The notes below the pieces were generated by a model. It searched no databases and was not told where the DNA came from. It saw only the letters and a list, made by a program, of their open reading frames with translations. A DNA stretch of 64,000 bases from Bacteroidota bacterium (GTDB lineage: Bacteria; Bacteroidota; Bacteroidia; NS11-12g; UBA955). Made by a program: the position numbers and the translations under genes. The DNA is taken from NCBI GenBank assembly GCA_016787485.1, contig JAEUUL010000001.1, forward strand, positions 62,001 to 126,000. The letters are read 5' to 3'. The stretch's first letter is position 1, and each line of letters begins with the position of its first letter. Below are positions 8,085 through 16,673 of the stretch, one piece after another.

Positions 8085-8825
8085 TCATTCTCCATCAGCT
8101 TTCATTTCTTTCTCTTTCTGCAAATTCAACATATATCGCACTCCCACTGAAAAGCCGATAATCGGGCCTTTTTCGATCAGGTTATCTCCGTTAATATTAA
8201 AATCCTGACAACCGAAACGGCATCCCGTCCAAAGCTTTTCAAAATATACCTGTGAGTAAATGGCTAACCCATGAAACCGCAAAGGCGAATAAATATAACC
8301 CAGTCCAATCCGTACACCATCGCCAACAATTAAATTATCACTGTAATTGGTTGAAAGCAAGGTGTCATTTCTGTATATTCTATGCTTTTTATGGTGGGTA
8401 ACAAATCCACCAGAATAACCAATGAATAAACTCAAAGTATGTCTGTTCTGGTAACTATGATAAATACTTTTACCAATTGTAATACTTAATTGTCTAATTG
8501 GGAAAGTTACTTCTGATCTATATGTATTATTCTTTATATCTGTCCGTGATGTATTAGAATGCATCAAAAAACGCTGATAACCAATAGCAATACTGCTGTT
8601 CATAAACTGATAGCCCAATTTAAATTCTTTGCCCAGTCCTATTCTTTGATTCATTCCATACGCATACGGTTGATTTCCACCATTTTTAATTCCTATAAAA
8701 CAATTCCCGCTGATTTGAAAAACAATCCCACCAATATCTCCGTGCTTCAAACTGTCTCTACTATTTCCCGTTGATTTTGTAATAAATAATAATATAAACA
8801 ATATGAATGTTGGACACTTAATCAT
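8085..8825 (-). CDS. Predicted secreted beta-barrel protein, unknown family
   Basis: 246 residues, ATG at 8825, overlapping the previous gene by 8 nt. An N-terminal hydrophobic signal (about 20 residues, ending near STGNS) precedes a chain of alternating hydrophobic/polar strands rich in Tyr and Gly ('GLGYIYSPLRFHGLAIYSQVYF', 'GPIIGFSVGVRYML'), which suggests a small outer-membrane barrel. Two cysteines lie close together in 'WTGCRFGCQDF'. I do not recognise a family. It is the last gene of the AT-rich GH16 cluster, and its overlap with its neighbour indicates translational coupling. The charged tail KEKEMKADGE after the last strand is unusual for a barrel and could be periplasmic. Confidence 0.7.
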   Translation of the reverse strand: MIKCPTFILFILLFITKSTGNSRDSLKHGDIGGIVFQISGNCFIGIKNGGNQPYAYGMNQRIGLGKEFKLGYQFMNSSIAIGYQRFLMHSNTSRTDIKNNTYRSEVTFPIRQLSITIGKSIYHSYQNRHTLSLFIGYSGGFVTHHKKHRIYRNDTLLSTNYSDNLIVGDGVRIGLGYIYSPLRFHGLAIYSQVYFEKLWTGCRFGCQDFNINGDNLIEKGPIIGFSVGVRYMLNLQKEKEMKADGE

Positions 8826-9504
8826 AGTTAAATGTATATTTTACTCCTAACGCAGCACCTAAAGTAATTCTTGCCAACTTCACATTTGGGTTTAATTCTT
8901 CCGCTTCTTTAAAGGGAATAAACACTACATCAGAATATACCGCGATAAATATGTTACATTTTCTCTGCATCACGGACACATTCAAATTCAGCTGTTGTCT
9001 CATACTGCCTGATTTGCCCAAAACAGATCCATTATAAGTAGAATCTATTCTGGAACCATCCCTGGCTGTGGCTATATATCTGGTATTCTTCATCCGGCTT
9101 TGAACCAATCCTGTATAATAGTCCAATTCGATTTTTTTGTAATGAATCAGGTTTAATCCCAAGAGAATATATCTATTGCCAACTTTTGAATTATAATATG
9201 TATTCGCAACAGCCCAGCTTGGAAGATTGTTCAGTGTATTGTTTTCTGCATACCTCTGAGTAAACAGTTGTAAACCAGCTGACATTCTATATTTCTTCAA
9301 TTTTAAAGTTAGCTCTGATCCAAGACCGGCATTTTTGAAGTTTGAAACGCGTTTAAAATGTACTTCAGGTCTGTCTTCCCAAAAGTATACAGGATAATTT
9401 CCATAAATTGAAAGTGCTAAAACTGGTGGTTTAATCATGGTAGAATATCCGGGCGACACCCCAATCAATGTCACTAATCCAGCAAAAATACTTTTTAATG
9501 ACAT
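8818..9504 (-). CDS. Predicted outer-membrane beta-barrel-like protein, unknown family
   Basis: 228 residues, ATG at 9504, overlapping the GH16 gene by 10 nt. It has a probable signal peptide (MSLKSIFAGLVTLIGVSPGYS) followed by amphipathic strands with periodic aromatic residues ('VGNRYILLGLNLIHYKKIELDYYTGLV', 'MRQQLNLNVSVMQRKCNIFIAVYSDVVF') and a final strand 'LGAALGVKYTFNYD'. The pattern fits a small outer-membrane barrel similar in size to its downstream neighbour, so the two may be distant paralogues. No known family is recognised. Its position between GH16 and another barrel-like gene suggests an envelope role tied to the glycosidase, which is inference only. Confidence 0.7.
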   Translation of the reverse strand: MSLKSIFAGLVTLIGVSPGYSTMIKPPVLALSIYGNYPVYFWEDRPEVHFKRVSNFKNAGLGSELTLKLKKYRMSAGLQLFTQRYAENNTLNNLPSWAVANTYYNSKVGNRYILLGLNLIHYKKIELDYYTGLVQSRMKNTRYIATARDGSRIDSTYNGSVLGKSGSMRQQLNLNVSVMQRKCNIFIAVYSDVVFIPFKEAEELNPNVKLARITLGAALGVKYTFNYD

Positions 9505-11318
9505 ATGATAGCTTTATCAGTTACAGTTCTATTTGAATCCAAATTTTTTAATGTCACAATATAGATTCCAGATTTAAGGTTCTCCGTTGAAACTGAATAA
9601 TTCAATTTATTAAATACATTTGTCCGCAAATGTACATTTCCCATACAATCCGTAATTGTAATTAAAGTATTTCCTTTAAGACAAGCCGCAATGGGAATAT
9701 TCAATTTCTCAGATACTGGATTGGGGTATAAATTCAAAACACATTCTTGAGCACGTACTTGTAATGTTGAATTTGATGATGGGGCATCAATTGGAGGTGG
9801 TTCATTGCCAAATGGTGCGCATAAGTTTGAGTTTGTTTCAATCCTGAAATATGCCTGTTTATCCACTGAAAATACACTTGATTTGTTTATAGTGAACCTC
9901 TTTGACACAATAGTTTTCACGGCACAATCATTTGGGATGGTTTTTAAAGAATAGCAATTGCCAATACTGGTCAGAGAAGTTCTTTCAGGAACATTAACAT
10001 TCACTTGTTCCCCTGTAATCACATTAAATAATTTAGGATCCGCAATCAGGGCACTCAAATCGGAAATCGTCAAATAACCAGTGCACGGCTTTTGCTGAAA
10101 AACCTTTACCCAATCCACTTCCATAGTTCTTGGAAAAGTCCCCGCGCTTGGAGCAAAGTTATCGCAGGATTGAACAGCCATATTAAAAATTATTCTCATT
10201 GGTGTTTCCGGATATCGAAGTTGTTTCCTAGACCATTTATTGCCTTTAACTGTGCAATCGTCAGCATTTGTACCAAAGTAATGCTTATAAATCCATAATA
10301 ACCTCTCATTACTGCCATTTTCATCTTTAATTGACATGGTTATTGCATAGGGTGTCCAGTAACAGGTGTAAATGTGAAATTTTTGAAAAAACTGAGGATC
10401 GGATGGATGAAATGACTGTTGACATTGTCTATGTTCGTTATCAACCTGACCGTGAATGGTCATTTTCATGTCTCGGTCATTATTATCCCAAAATTCAAAA
10501 ATATCAATTTCATTCCACACATTGGGTGTACTGCCATACAACCAAAATGCAGGCCACATTCCGTGCATATCTGGTAGTTTTATTTTTGCATGAAACATGC
10601 CATATTGAAATTCATATTTCATATCTATTCTGCCACTTTCGTACTTAAATTCCTCACCATAATGATCAAAATAGGTTTCCTCCCACCTATCCCAATAATG
10701 CATTGGATAATGCAAAGTGCCATTGTTAATGAATGCGCTATTTTGTAATGCTTTAATATTCAACAAACCATCAGTTGTATATGCATTATCATGGTTGTAC
10801 CATTGCCAAGTTCGTGATAGATCTCGATATTTATAACTCGAATTGCTATTAACTTGTTTTTGAGTAGCATGTTCATCAAATTCATTCGAAAGACATGACT
10901 TATGAGGATCACTATCAGTTGTGCCGTCCGGATATAAGTATTGACAGTCGGATTTTCTTAATTGATCCCATGCATTATGCCAAATTCCTTTCTGTAATTT
11001 GCTTTTAAAATCATCATAAAACACCTGTATATAGGGATTGTTTGAACAGAGATTAATGTCGGATGTGGGTTTAATTTTGACTATATCGCTTCTGCAGGTT
11101 TGCATTCTTAGCATTCTGTTCAATTGTGTGAACGCAGTATTAGAGCTTACCAAGCTGTCTTCCACGTCATCCAATGAATCATCGTAATTGATTATGGCAA
11201 TTATTGAATCTGGAAAACTTTTCTGGATTCCTTGTGCGTACCCCAAATTTACATTTAGCAATATAAATAATGCTCCTATCCAACTGAACAATCTTTGGAA
11301 ACTTATACGAATCTTCAT
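9495..11318 (-). CDS. Secreted GH16 family glycoside hydrolase with T9SS sorting domain
   Basis: 607 residues. A signal peptide ends at about residue 29 (LGYAQ). Residues 95-425 form the GH16 catalytic jelly-roll: 'YESGRIDMKYEFQYGMFHAKIKLP' leads to the catalytic E270-I-D272-I-F-E275 (nucleophile and acid/base in the ExDxxE motif), followed by 'MRIIFNMAVQ' and 'MEVDWVKVFQ'. An insert of about 60 residues (about 120-180) with cysteines precedes the core. Residues about 530-607 form a type A T9SS sorting domain ('LNLYPNPVSEKLNI...GIYIVTL'), so the enzyme is exported and attached to the surface or released. GH16 enzymes cleave beta-1,3/1,4-glucans, agarose, carrageenan or related polymers; the exact substrate cannot be read here. 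No SusCD or other CAZyme gene accompanies it. It starts 7 nt after the G-tract gene. Confidence 0.92.
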   Translation of the reverse strand: MKIRISFQRLFSWIGALFILLNVNLGYAQGIQKSFPDSIIAIINYDDSLDDVEDSLVSSNTAFTQLNRMLRMQTCRSDIVKIKPTSDINLCSNNPYIQVFYDDFKSKLQKGIWHNAWDQLRKSDCQYLYPDGTTDSDPHKSCLSNEFDEHATQKQVNSNSSYKYRDLSRTWQWYNHDNAYTTDGLLNIKALQNSAFINNGTLHYPMHYWDRWEETYFDHYGEEFKYESGRIDMKYEFQYGMFHAKIKLPDMHGMWPAFWLYGSTPNVWNEIDIFEFWDNNDRDMKMTIHGQVDNEHRQCQQSFHPSDPQFFQKFHIYTCYWTPYAITMSIKDENGSNERLLWIYKHYFGTNADDCTVKGNKWSRKQLRYPETPMRIIFNMAVQSCDNFAPSAGTFPRTMEVDWVKVFQQKPCTGYLTISDLSALIADPKLFNVITGEQVNVNVPERTSLTSIGNCYSLKTIPNDCAVKTIVSKRFTINKSSVFSVDKQAYFRIETNSNLCAPFGNEPPPIDAPSSNSTLQVRAQECVLNLYPNPVSEKLNIPIAACLKGNTLITITDCMGNVHLRTNVFNKLNYSVSTENLKSGIYIVTLKNLDSNRTVTDKAIICH

Positions 11319-11325
11319 AATTGTA

Positions 11326-12586
11326 CTATTTCTTAACCCGTTGTTGTTTCAATTCGGCAAGTTCCAATGCTTGACGTTCCAGAGTATGGTTGACCTGCTC
11401 ATATTTCACTTTCAATTCTGATATTTGAACATTTTGATTTATCAGTAATAAAGTAAGTTCTTCTATTTTCAATTGCTGGAGTCTCTGCAATTGAGGCACA
11501 TCTTGTCCTTGAGACAAAACATCTTCTCTGGAAGGCATTCCTGGTAAATGATGATAGCGATTGATAAAACGTGAAACACTATCTAAAGAAAGAATTGTGT
11601 AGCCTTTTTCAAAAACAAAATCAGGCCACCATTGTGGTTCACATGTGAAACCGTTACATCGCAATTCTCCCTGTAACTCCAGCTGCCCTTTAATGAGTAC
11701 GTTTCCAGTCGCATCCATTCTTAATCCGCCTCCACTCCCGTTCATGGGCACAATGGCCAATCCTGCGCTGGCATTGGTTCCGTTATAGGCAGGTCCTGCT
11801 CCTGGTCCGCTGCTTACGGTGGTCTGCCCTTGCCCGTCGGTATAGCTAATCACCAAATCTCCCTGCTGGGTTAGGCTGCTTACCGTTCCGGCGGTTACGC
11901 CACTGTACAATGCAATATGCCTGCTGTAAAAATGATCCATGGGTATAGTGTTGGGTGCGGTGCCAACTGTTAAGCTCACGTACCTTGACTTTTGCCCAAA
12001 AATGGCGGTGGGTTTGTTTGTGCTTCCTCCCATTACATCAAGTATGGCACGGGGGTTTGCACTGTTCACGCCAGTGCTGCCATCCGGCAATACAATAAAC
12101 CGCGCATTGTCCATGGCAGGCGTGGGATTGGGCATAATATTTCCCGGTGCAGTAAGGTCTCTTATCAGAAAAAGGGGTTCGCCTTTGTTCACTGTACCAT
12201 AACCCATACCCGCAGGTAGAATGACCGGCAAGGATGGCAATGATGCAGAAATGGGTATATACGGTGCATCCCCACCAGAACCCGGGCCGCCTATATCGCC
12301 TCCCAGTGTGCCACCACCCGGAGGGCCGCCAGAACCACAATGGTCTGTGGCGGTTACCACCAGTCCCTTTACAGGTACCAGTGCATTGCAAAACCGTATT
12401 TCCTGCCAGCCGGCGGGTATGCCGATGCCTATACCCAACGCACTGTTTGTTGCTGTGGTTACATCGGTGCCCGAAAGCGACCAATTACCCACAACCTGAG
12501 CTTTAAGCCCCCCCCCCCGCAAGGGTTATGCCAAAGGCAATAAAAAGGTGTTTTCCTCTTCTCAATGGTAAAAATTTGCTTTTCAT
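11326..12586 (-). CDS. Surface protein with C-terminal coiled coil; reading frame broken by an 11-G run in the signal peptide
   Basis: The long frame (11326-12522) lacks a credible start. An ATG at 12586 begins a signal peptide (MKSKFLPLRRGKHLFIAFG...), which meets an uninterrupted run of eleven G (12518-12508) and, as written, stops two codons later. With ten G the frames join to '...ITLAGGGLKAQ|VVGNW', a normal signal-peptidase site, giving 419 residues. The mature protein has a Gly/Pro-rich N-terminal part, 'NPRAILDVMGG' and 'GLRMDATGNVLIKGQLEL' beta segments, then the common Bacteroidota module 'WWPDFVFEKGYTILSLDSVSRFI..HHLPGMPS' and a C-terminal coiled coil (about the last 70 residues), which probably trimerizes. 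It starts 1 nt after the small Cys gene and ends 7 nt before GH16. The sequence is either phase-off or carries a homopolymer error. Confidence 0.8.
12508..12518 (-). repeat. Poly-G tract of 11 within a signal-peptide coding region
   Basis: Eleven consecutive C on the plus strand (G on the coding strand). Only ten, or a number differing from it by a multiple of three, restores the reading frame of the surrounding gene. It is the longest G/C homopolymer I noticed in the window. Confidence 0.95.
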
Positions 12587-12587
12587 A

Positions 12588-12821
12588 TCAATTTTGAATA
12601 AGAAATACGAAGTAAACAAGCAAATCTGAGAAAAACATGAGTATAAAATACCATGCCCGCAATTTGGAATCATTCAAATTTACATGATATATCAGTTGAT
12701 TCATCTGCACTTTCATCTTACAATCCGAGCACAGTGGCTTATTTGCTTCACTGCCCATTTGCAAAATTTGACACCGGAGTTGAAAACAATCCAGCCATAC
12801 ACAGTTCATAGCTTCCCACAT
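12588..12821 (-). CDS. Small cysteine-rich protein with C-terminal membrane helix
   Basis: 77 residues, ATG at 12821. Two cysteine pairs, C-F-Q-L-R-C near residues 12-17 and C-S-D-C near 31-34, could bind a metal or form disulfides. A hydrophobic helix (about 56-75, 'AWYFILMFFSDLLVYFVFLI') ends the protein. No family is recognised. The evidence that it is a real gene is positional: its TGA is separated from the ATG of the G-tract gene by a single nucleotide, making it the probable first gene of the five-gene cluster. The long cytosolic or periplasmic head with paired cysteines might serve as a redox or zinc sensor, but that is speculation. Confidence 0.5.
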   Translation of the reverse strand: MWEAMNCVWLDCFQLRCQILQMGSEANKPLCSDCKMKVQMNQLIYHVNLNDSKLRAWYFILMFFSDLLVYFVFLIQN

Positions 12822-13047
12822 TTAAACATTTGACAAGGTACGGGCTACAAAGTATCCATACCATGCGTTACAAACTCTTTACCTAACATATTCTCAGCTT
12901 CCAGAACTGATTAAATCCCACCTGCCCCCATCATTTTCTATCCCGGCTGCTTTTAAAAGAATGGAAATTTTGCCTTATCCGCTAGTTAATCCATTTACAT
13001 CAATTAAACGGTAGCGTGCAACACTAGCCAATGTCTGTCTACAGCAA
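12822..13047. other. Intergenic region without recognised gene
   Basis: 226 nt between the small Cys gene and the propeller gene, both on the minus strand. It should hold the promoter of the five-gene cluster, but I found no convincing TAnnTTTG element, terminator hairpin or RNA. Confidence 0.6.
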
Positions 13048-14202
13048 TCAATCCTTCCACATTGGATGCCGCGGTACCCGAACCTTTGGCCGGGTGTTGG
13101 GAGGAGTTGGTTTTACCGGCGGTTGAATGGCCTTGGGCGGTGTAGGCGCCTGATACCGGTCTTCATATAGCGGTGCTTTCAACCGGTCCCTGGCCGTTTG
13201 CACCGAACACAAAACATAAATACCATGATGCCATGTGGCCACCCATATGCTTCCGTCTTCTGCCCGCCGCACCTGCTGGATTCCATCAAACTGCCCGTGG
13301 GGAATGGGGACCGGGTAAGATTTCCAGTTGGAATCCCGCCCGACAATTAAATAAGAACCAAATTGTGTTGCAGCTACAATTCGGTTGTCGGGCAAAGCCA
13401 GCAACCGGTGCAAACACACTTTCAGGGTTCCGTTATAATCATATTGGGATTCTACTGGCAAACCAGTCTGCAGCACCCAGTCTTCTCCTTTACGGTAATA
13501 CAACTGCATATCCGGAAACGCAGAACCCCATAATACACCCTGTGCGTCTTCAACCATATCATAGAAACACAGTGCTGTTTGTTTTTGGGGTTTGGGTTTG
13601 AAAGAGCCATCCGGTTTAACATGAAAGAGATATGTACCCTTCCTGGCCGAAATAAGTACATTGCCATCCTTGTCAAACCAGAAGCTGAACGCATCTTCCA
13701 GACTGTCGCAAAGCAATGTAAATGTGCCATTGCTGTAAGTATAAATGGAGCTTTGTGAATTGAGGGATGTGCCGAGCAAAACCACTCCCTTCGGACTCAG
13801 GGTCGCTTTCCATACCTGCTTGCCTCCTGGCGTGGTCTGATACACCCAGCGATTGGTGCTGGGATGGAAAAACACAAGTTTGCCGGGAAAACCGGTAATC
13901 AGTATGCGTCCATCTGGCAATTTCAGCGTTTCATTCAGCCAACCCGATTCTTCTGCCAGGGGCACCCTGCCTTTTACGGGGCTCCATTTGCCCTTCTCAA
14001 AACGGCTTAATGCCAGTCCGTCGGTTGTAGCAAATGTCAAATCTTTGCTTTCAAAATGGATATCACGCACATGGTTCCCTGTCAGCGCACTGTTCAGCGT
14101 ATCCCAATGCACCCAGCGGAATGTGTCGAAATTCTGTGCATGGCCGGAAAGGCTGAGCATGAGCAACATGACTAAAGAAGAATATTTAACACGGGATACC
14201 AT
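13048..14202 (-). CDS. Secreted beta-propeller-like protein with proline-rich tail
   Basis: 384 residues. The ATG at 14202 is chosen because it begins a standard signal peptide (MVSRVKYSSLVMLLMLSLSGHAQ); the frame extends 27 residues upstream without signal-like features. The mature part contains repeated blade-like units ('DIHFESKDLTFATTDGLALSRFEKGKW', 'EDAQGVLWGSAFPDMQLYYRKGEDW', 'RRAEDGSIWVATWHHGIYVL') resembling the sensor propellers of Bacteroidota two-component regulators ('ligand_beta' repeats), but there is no kinase or response-regulator domain. A proline-rich C-terminal tail (about 40 residues, 'PTPPKAIQPPVKPTPP') with basic residues follows. It is probably periplasmic or outer-membrane associated. 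The binding partner is unknown, and it lacks a T9SS domain. Confidence 0.78.
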   Translation of the reverse strand: MVSRVKYSSLVMLLMLSLSGHAQNFDTFRWVHWDTLNSALTGNHVRDIHFESKDLTFATTDGLALSRFEKGKWSPVKGRVPLAEESGWLNETLKLPDGRILITGFPGKLVFFHPSTNRWVYQTTPGGKQVWKATLSPKGVVLLGTSLNSQSSIYTYSNGTFTLLCDSLEDAFSFWFDKDGNVLISARKGTYLFHVKPDGSFKPKPQKQTALCFYDMVEDAQGVLWGSAFPDMQLYYRKGEDWVLQTGLPVESQYDYNGTLKVCLHRLLALPDNRIVAATQFGSYLIVGRDSNWKSYPVPIPHGQFDGIQQVRRAEDGSIWVATWHHGIYVLCSVQTARDRLKAPLYEDRYQAPTPPKAIQPPVKPTPPNTRPKVRVPRHPMWKD

Positions 14203-14364
14203 GATATGCAGCAAATGTAGAACCCGCAGGAGTAACGTATTTATGTATTGTGTAAAATTGACACTGCGGATGGCAAAATACACCCTGCACTGTACAAATG
14301 TGACAGTTTACAGAATGAAACGTCCGTTTCACAAAAGGTAAGTAAGCACACAGGCGGGTTTCAT

Positions 14365-14372
14365 TATTTTTG
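14365..14372 (+). promoter_or_regulatory. Candidate -7 element (TATTTTTG)
   Basis: An exact TAnnTTTG match 19 nt upstream of the ATG at 14392. No TTG occurs at the expected -33 position. Confidence 0.4.
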
Positions 14373-14391
14373 TAACAGTATATAACCTACT

Positions 14392-16098
14392 ATGAAACAC
14401 ATCATTTTCTTTGCTGCCTTTCTTCTGGCAACAGTTGGAGCCATCCAGGCCCAAAAATCTGAAGACTGCAAAATCGAATCCATTTCAACGGTTTACATCA
14501 GCAAATCAGGATCTGAAAAGACCGCCGCAATTGTTATTGCGCTGAACACTTCCAAAGAAGACAAATCGGTCCCCCTGGCCACAGCGCTTGAAACTGAGGA
14601 ATTAAGCTCGGTGAGTTATCTGGTAGCCAGCAACGGAAAATATACCTTTACGCTGGAAGCGAAGCTGGAAGATAACAGCAAAGAAGGTCGGCTGGAATAC
14701 CGCTTTGCCCTGCCCGATGACGACGGAAAAACACCCTGGGAATGGACTAGCAGCAACCTGATTCTGAGGACCCAATGCGGAACACGAACTGTTTACGCCA
14801 TTCAGAATAAAAAGAAAAATGCACTCAGTTCCAACTGGAATGCATACGATGCCACACCCCAGGAAAAAAGCAATGACAATAGCAATTTCAAGGTTGAGTA
14901 TCTGAATATACAGCCATCCTCATTTGAGATCAGCGGTGGTAATATCGTTTTTCAGGACAACTCAACAGTAACGATGCGCAGTTCAGTGATTACAAACGGC
15001 AATCCACCGGCTGCAGTCTGGTTTATTCTCACCGGCACAGACCGCAAGGGCCAGGCCTTATATCACAGGGCACGGGCCACTTATTACAAAAGTTCACGAG
15101 AATACCGTGCAGATTCTAAATTTGACAATGCCTTTATTCTGGGCGAAACAAACTGCAGCCTTATGAATTTATATGAAGATACCACCACATTTACCGGCAC
15201 CTATGGCAAGGCGGATAAGAAAACCAGTTTTGCTGTTTTGTTATACGGGAAAAACCGTCCGGCGAAATATGGCCAATGCTGGGTATTCAGCAAATCAACA
15301 GGAAAAAATGATTCGTTTGTGAATATCGGCGACATTGAAACCGTTACCACCAATACCGTGAACAAAGAAAAAGGGAATTATAACACTACAATTGAACTTG
15401 ATTTTCCCGGCAAAAAGGACAACCCGTCTAAAATGCAAGAACTGCTTATATGGGATGAAGTAAAAGTATATTTCGAGGCCGAATTGTCTGATAAAGACGG
15501 CAAATTATTTACAGCCACGCTTAAGCAGAAATTTGATGAGAAAAGAGGAAATGTGATTTTGTACTATAGCGGCACAAGCAACAATCCGGTGTGGATACAG
15601 TCTCTGTATATGAAAAGGGCAGATTATTGTGGTACCGGCACTGCGCAAACCGTAGACACCGATCTTAAAACAGGTACCGATGCAGGTGACAGCCGCACAG
15701 AAATATGGAAAGCCCTTCAGGAAACCGGAGACGGCTGCAGCAACCAGATGCAGATTGAAGATGCTACTGCCTCAGCCAAAAGAGTGAGTGGGGTTTATGC
15801 CCTGAATTTTGAACTGACACCGGGTAAAAAGTTCGATGCCAATGGCTACATTGTTGTGAATCTGAAAATGGTGAATTGCAAAGGAACCACAGAGTATGTG
15901 GATGTGAAACTGAGTTACAATAAATCCACCGGAACATTTACAGGCAATGTGGGCTTTTACGATGAAAAAGATTGTAAATGGAATTGTGAAGACCTGAGTC
16001 TAAGAACCTACAATGCATGTGGTGAATTGTTGAAAAAGGGCGGTTTTCCTGCACTGATCACTAAAATGAAAGATAAAATTGCCAAAGGAGACGTGTAA
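14392..16098 (+). CDS. Secreted protein of unknown function, 568 aa
   Basis: A signal peptide (MKHIIFFAAFLLATVGAIQAQ) is followed by 547 mainly beta, lysine- and threonine-rich residues. Cysteines fall in pairs or clusters ('SEDCKIES', 'RTQCGTRT', 'RADYCGTG', 'DGCSNQ', 'KDCKWNCEDLSLRTYNACGE'). Two segments look alike, 'EWTSSNLILRTQCGTRTVY' near residue 125 and 'NCEDLSLRTYNACGELL' near the C-terminus, so the protein may contain a duplicated beta domain. No family or T9SS domain is recognised, so it is probably periplasmic or loosely surface bound. It is monocistronic: candidate promoter at 14365, strong terminator at 16119. Its upstream neighbour is divergent. Confidence 0.85.
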   Translation: MKHIIFFAAFLLATVGAIQAQKSEDCKIESISTVYISKSGSEKTAAIVIALNTSKEDKSVPLATALETEELSSVSYLVASNGKYTFTLEAKLEDNSKEGRLEYRFALPDDDGKTPWEWTSSNLILRTQCGTRTVYAIQNKKKNALSSNWNAYDATPQEKSNDNSNFKVEYLNIQPSSFEISGGNIVFQDNSTVTMRSSVITNGNPPAAVWFILTGTDRKGQALYHRARATYYKSSREYRADSKFDNAFILGETNCSLMNLYEDTTTFTGTYGKADKKTSFAVLLYGKNRPAKYGQCWVFSKSTGKNDSFVNIGDIETVTTNTVNKEKGNYNTTIELDFPGKKDNPSKMQELLIWDEVKVYFEAELSDKDGKLFTATLKQKFDEKRGNVILYYSGTSNNPVWIQSLYMKRADYCGTGTAQTVDTDLKTGTDAGDSRTEIWKALQETGDGCSNQMQIEDATASAKRVSGVYALNFELTPGKKFDANGYIVVNLKMVNCKGTTEYVDVKLSYNKSTGTFTGNVGFYDEKDCKWNCEDLSLRTYNACGELLKKGGFPALITKMKDKIAKGDV

Positions 16099-16118
16099 AT
16101 AAATCCTCCATTTATAGG

Positions 16119-16147
16119 ATAAATGCCGGTGTTCATCCGGCATTTAT
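16119..16147 (+). terminator. Rho-independent terminator
   Basis: A perfect 11-bp stem ATAAATGCCGG / CCGGCATTTAT with a 7-nt loop, followed by TTT, 20 nt after the stop of the 568-aa gene. Being AT-flanked on both sides, it can also serve the convergent gene ending at 16231. Confidence 0.85.
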
Positions 16148-16230
16148 TTTGAATGTACCACAGGTGTTTTAAACCGGGTGTAAAACTACTGTTAATGAAG
16201 GATATATGTGAGCTGAAAGCGGTTTAAGAA

Positions 16231-16560
16231 TCACCAATACTCTTCTGGATGTTTGCGTTTAAATTCCTGTATTTCTGACAGAAATTCGTCAGCCGAACGC
16301 GAATCTGTGGCGGGCAATTCTGTTTTATCCACAGCATCCAGGGCATGATAATCAGCATCTCCATCCGCATCTGTCCATTCATACAATACAGGAAGACCCA
16401 ATACATCTGGCACAAAAAACTCACCTCCGATTAAATATTTTTTTAACTCGGTGGCAAACCAACGGGCAGATTTGTTTTCAGGATTATGAAAAATGACAGA
16501 ACCATAAACGTCTGTTTTCTCATCGGGTTGCCAGGAGTAGTTCATTCGCAGATTTTCCAT
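16231..16560 (-). CDS. Small cytosolic hypothetical protein, 109 aa
   Basis: ATG at 16560, TGA at 16231. The protein has no signal or membrane segment. It is acidic and looks compact: 'DVYGSVIFHNPENKSARWFATELKKYLIGGEFFVPDVLGLPVLYEW' followed by an acidic linker 'TDADGDADYHALDAVDK' and a helical end. I do not recognise the family. The amino-acid mix and codon use look normal for the window, unlike the antisense shadows, and it fills an otherwise empty gap between a terminator and the divergent ABC operon. Confidence 0.65.
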   Translation of the reverse strand: MENLRMNYSWQPDEKTDVYGSVIFHNPENKSARWFATELKKYLIGGEFFVPDVLGLPVLYEWTDADGDADYHALDAVDKTELPATDSRSADEFLSEIQEFKRKHPEEYW

Positions 16561-16632
16561 TGTGCAGGGTACTGCAACAATAGCAATAAAATACCGGTTG
16601 AAGATTACTGTTATAAATCACGGACAGCCATG

Positions 16633-16662
16633 TTGTTAAATGACCTGATATACCGACCTTTG
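16633..16662 (+). promoter_or_regulatory. Promoter of the ABC export operon (TTG-n19-GACCTTTG)
   Basis: TTG at 16633-16635 and GACCTTTG at 16655-16662 are exactly 19 nt apart, the canonical Bacteroidota spacing. The -7 element differs from TAnnTTTG only at its first base. The start codon lies 11 nt downstream. Confidence 0.6.
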
Positions 16663-16673
16663 TGCCACAGTTT

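Noticed and set aside
11326-12586. Phage tail fibre in a prophage
   Set aside because: The C-terminal coiled coil superficially resembles tail-fibre domains, but no capsid, portal, integrase or lysis gene is nearby, and the 'WPD.VFE' module is common in Bacteroidota secreted proteins.
13048-14202. Two-component hybrid sensor
   Set aside because: The propeller repeats resemble such sensors, but the protein ends in a proline-rich tail with no membrane helix, kinase or DNA-binding domain.
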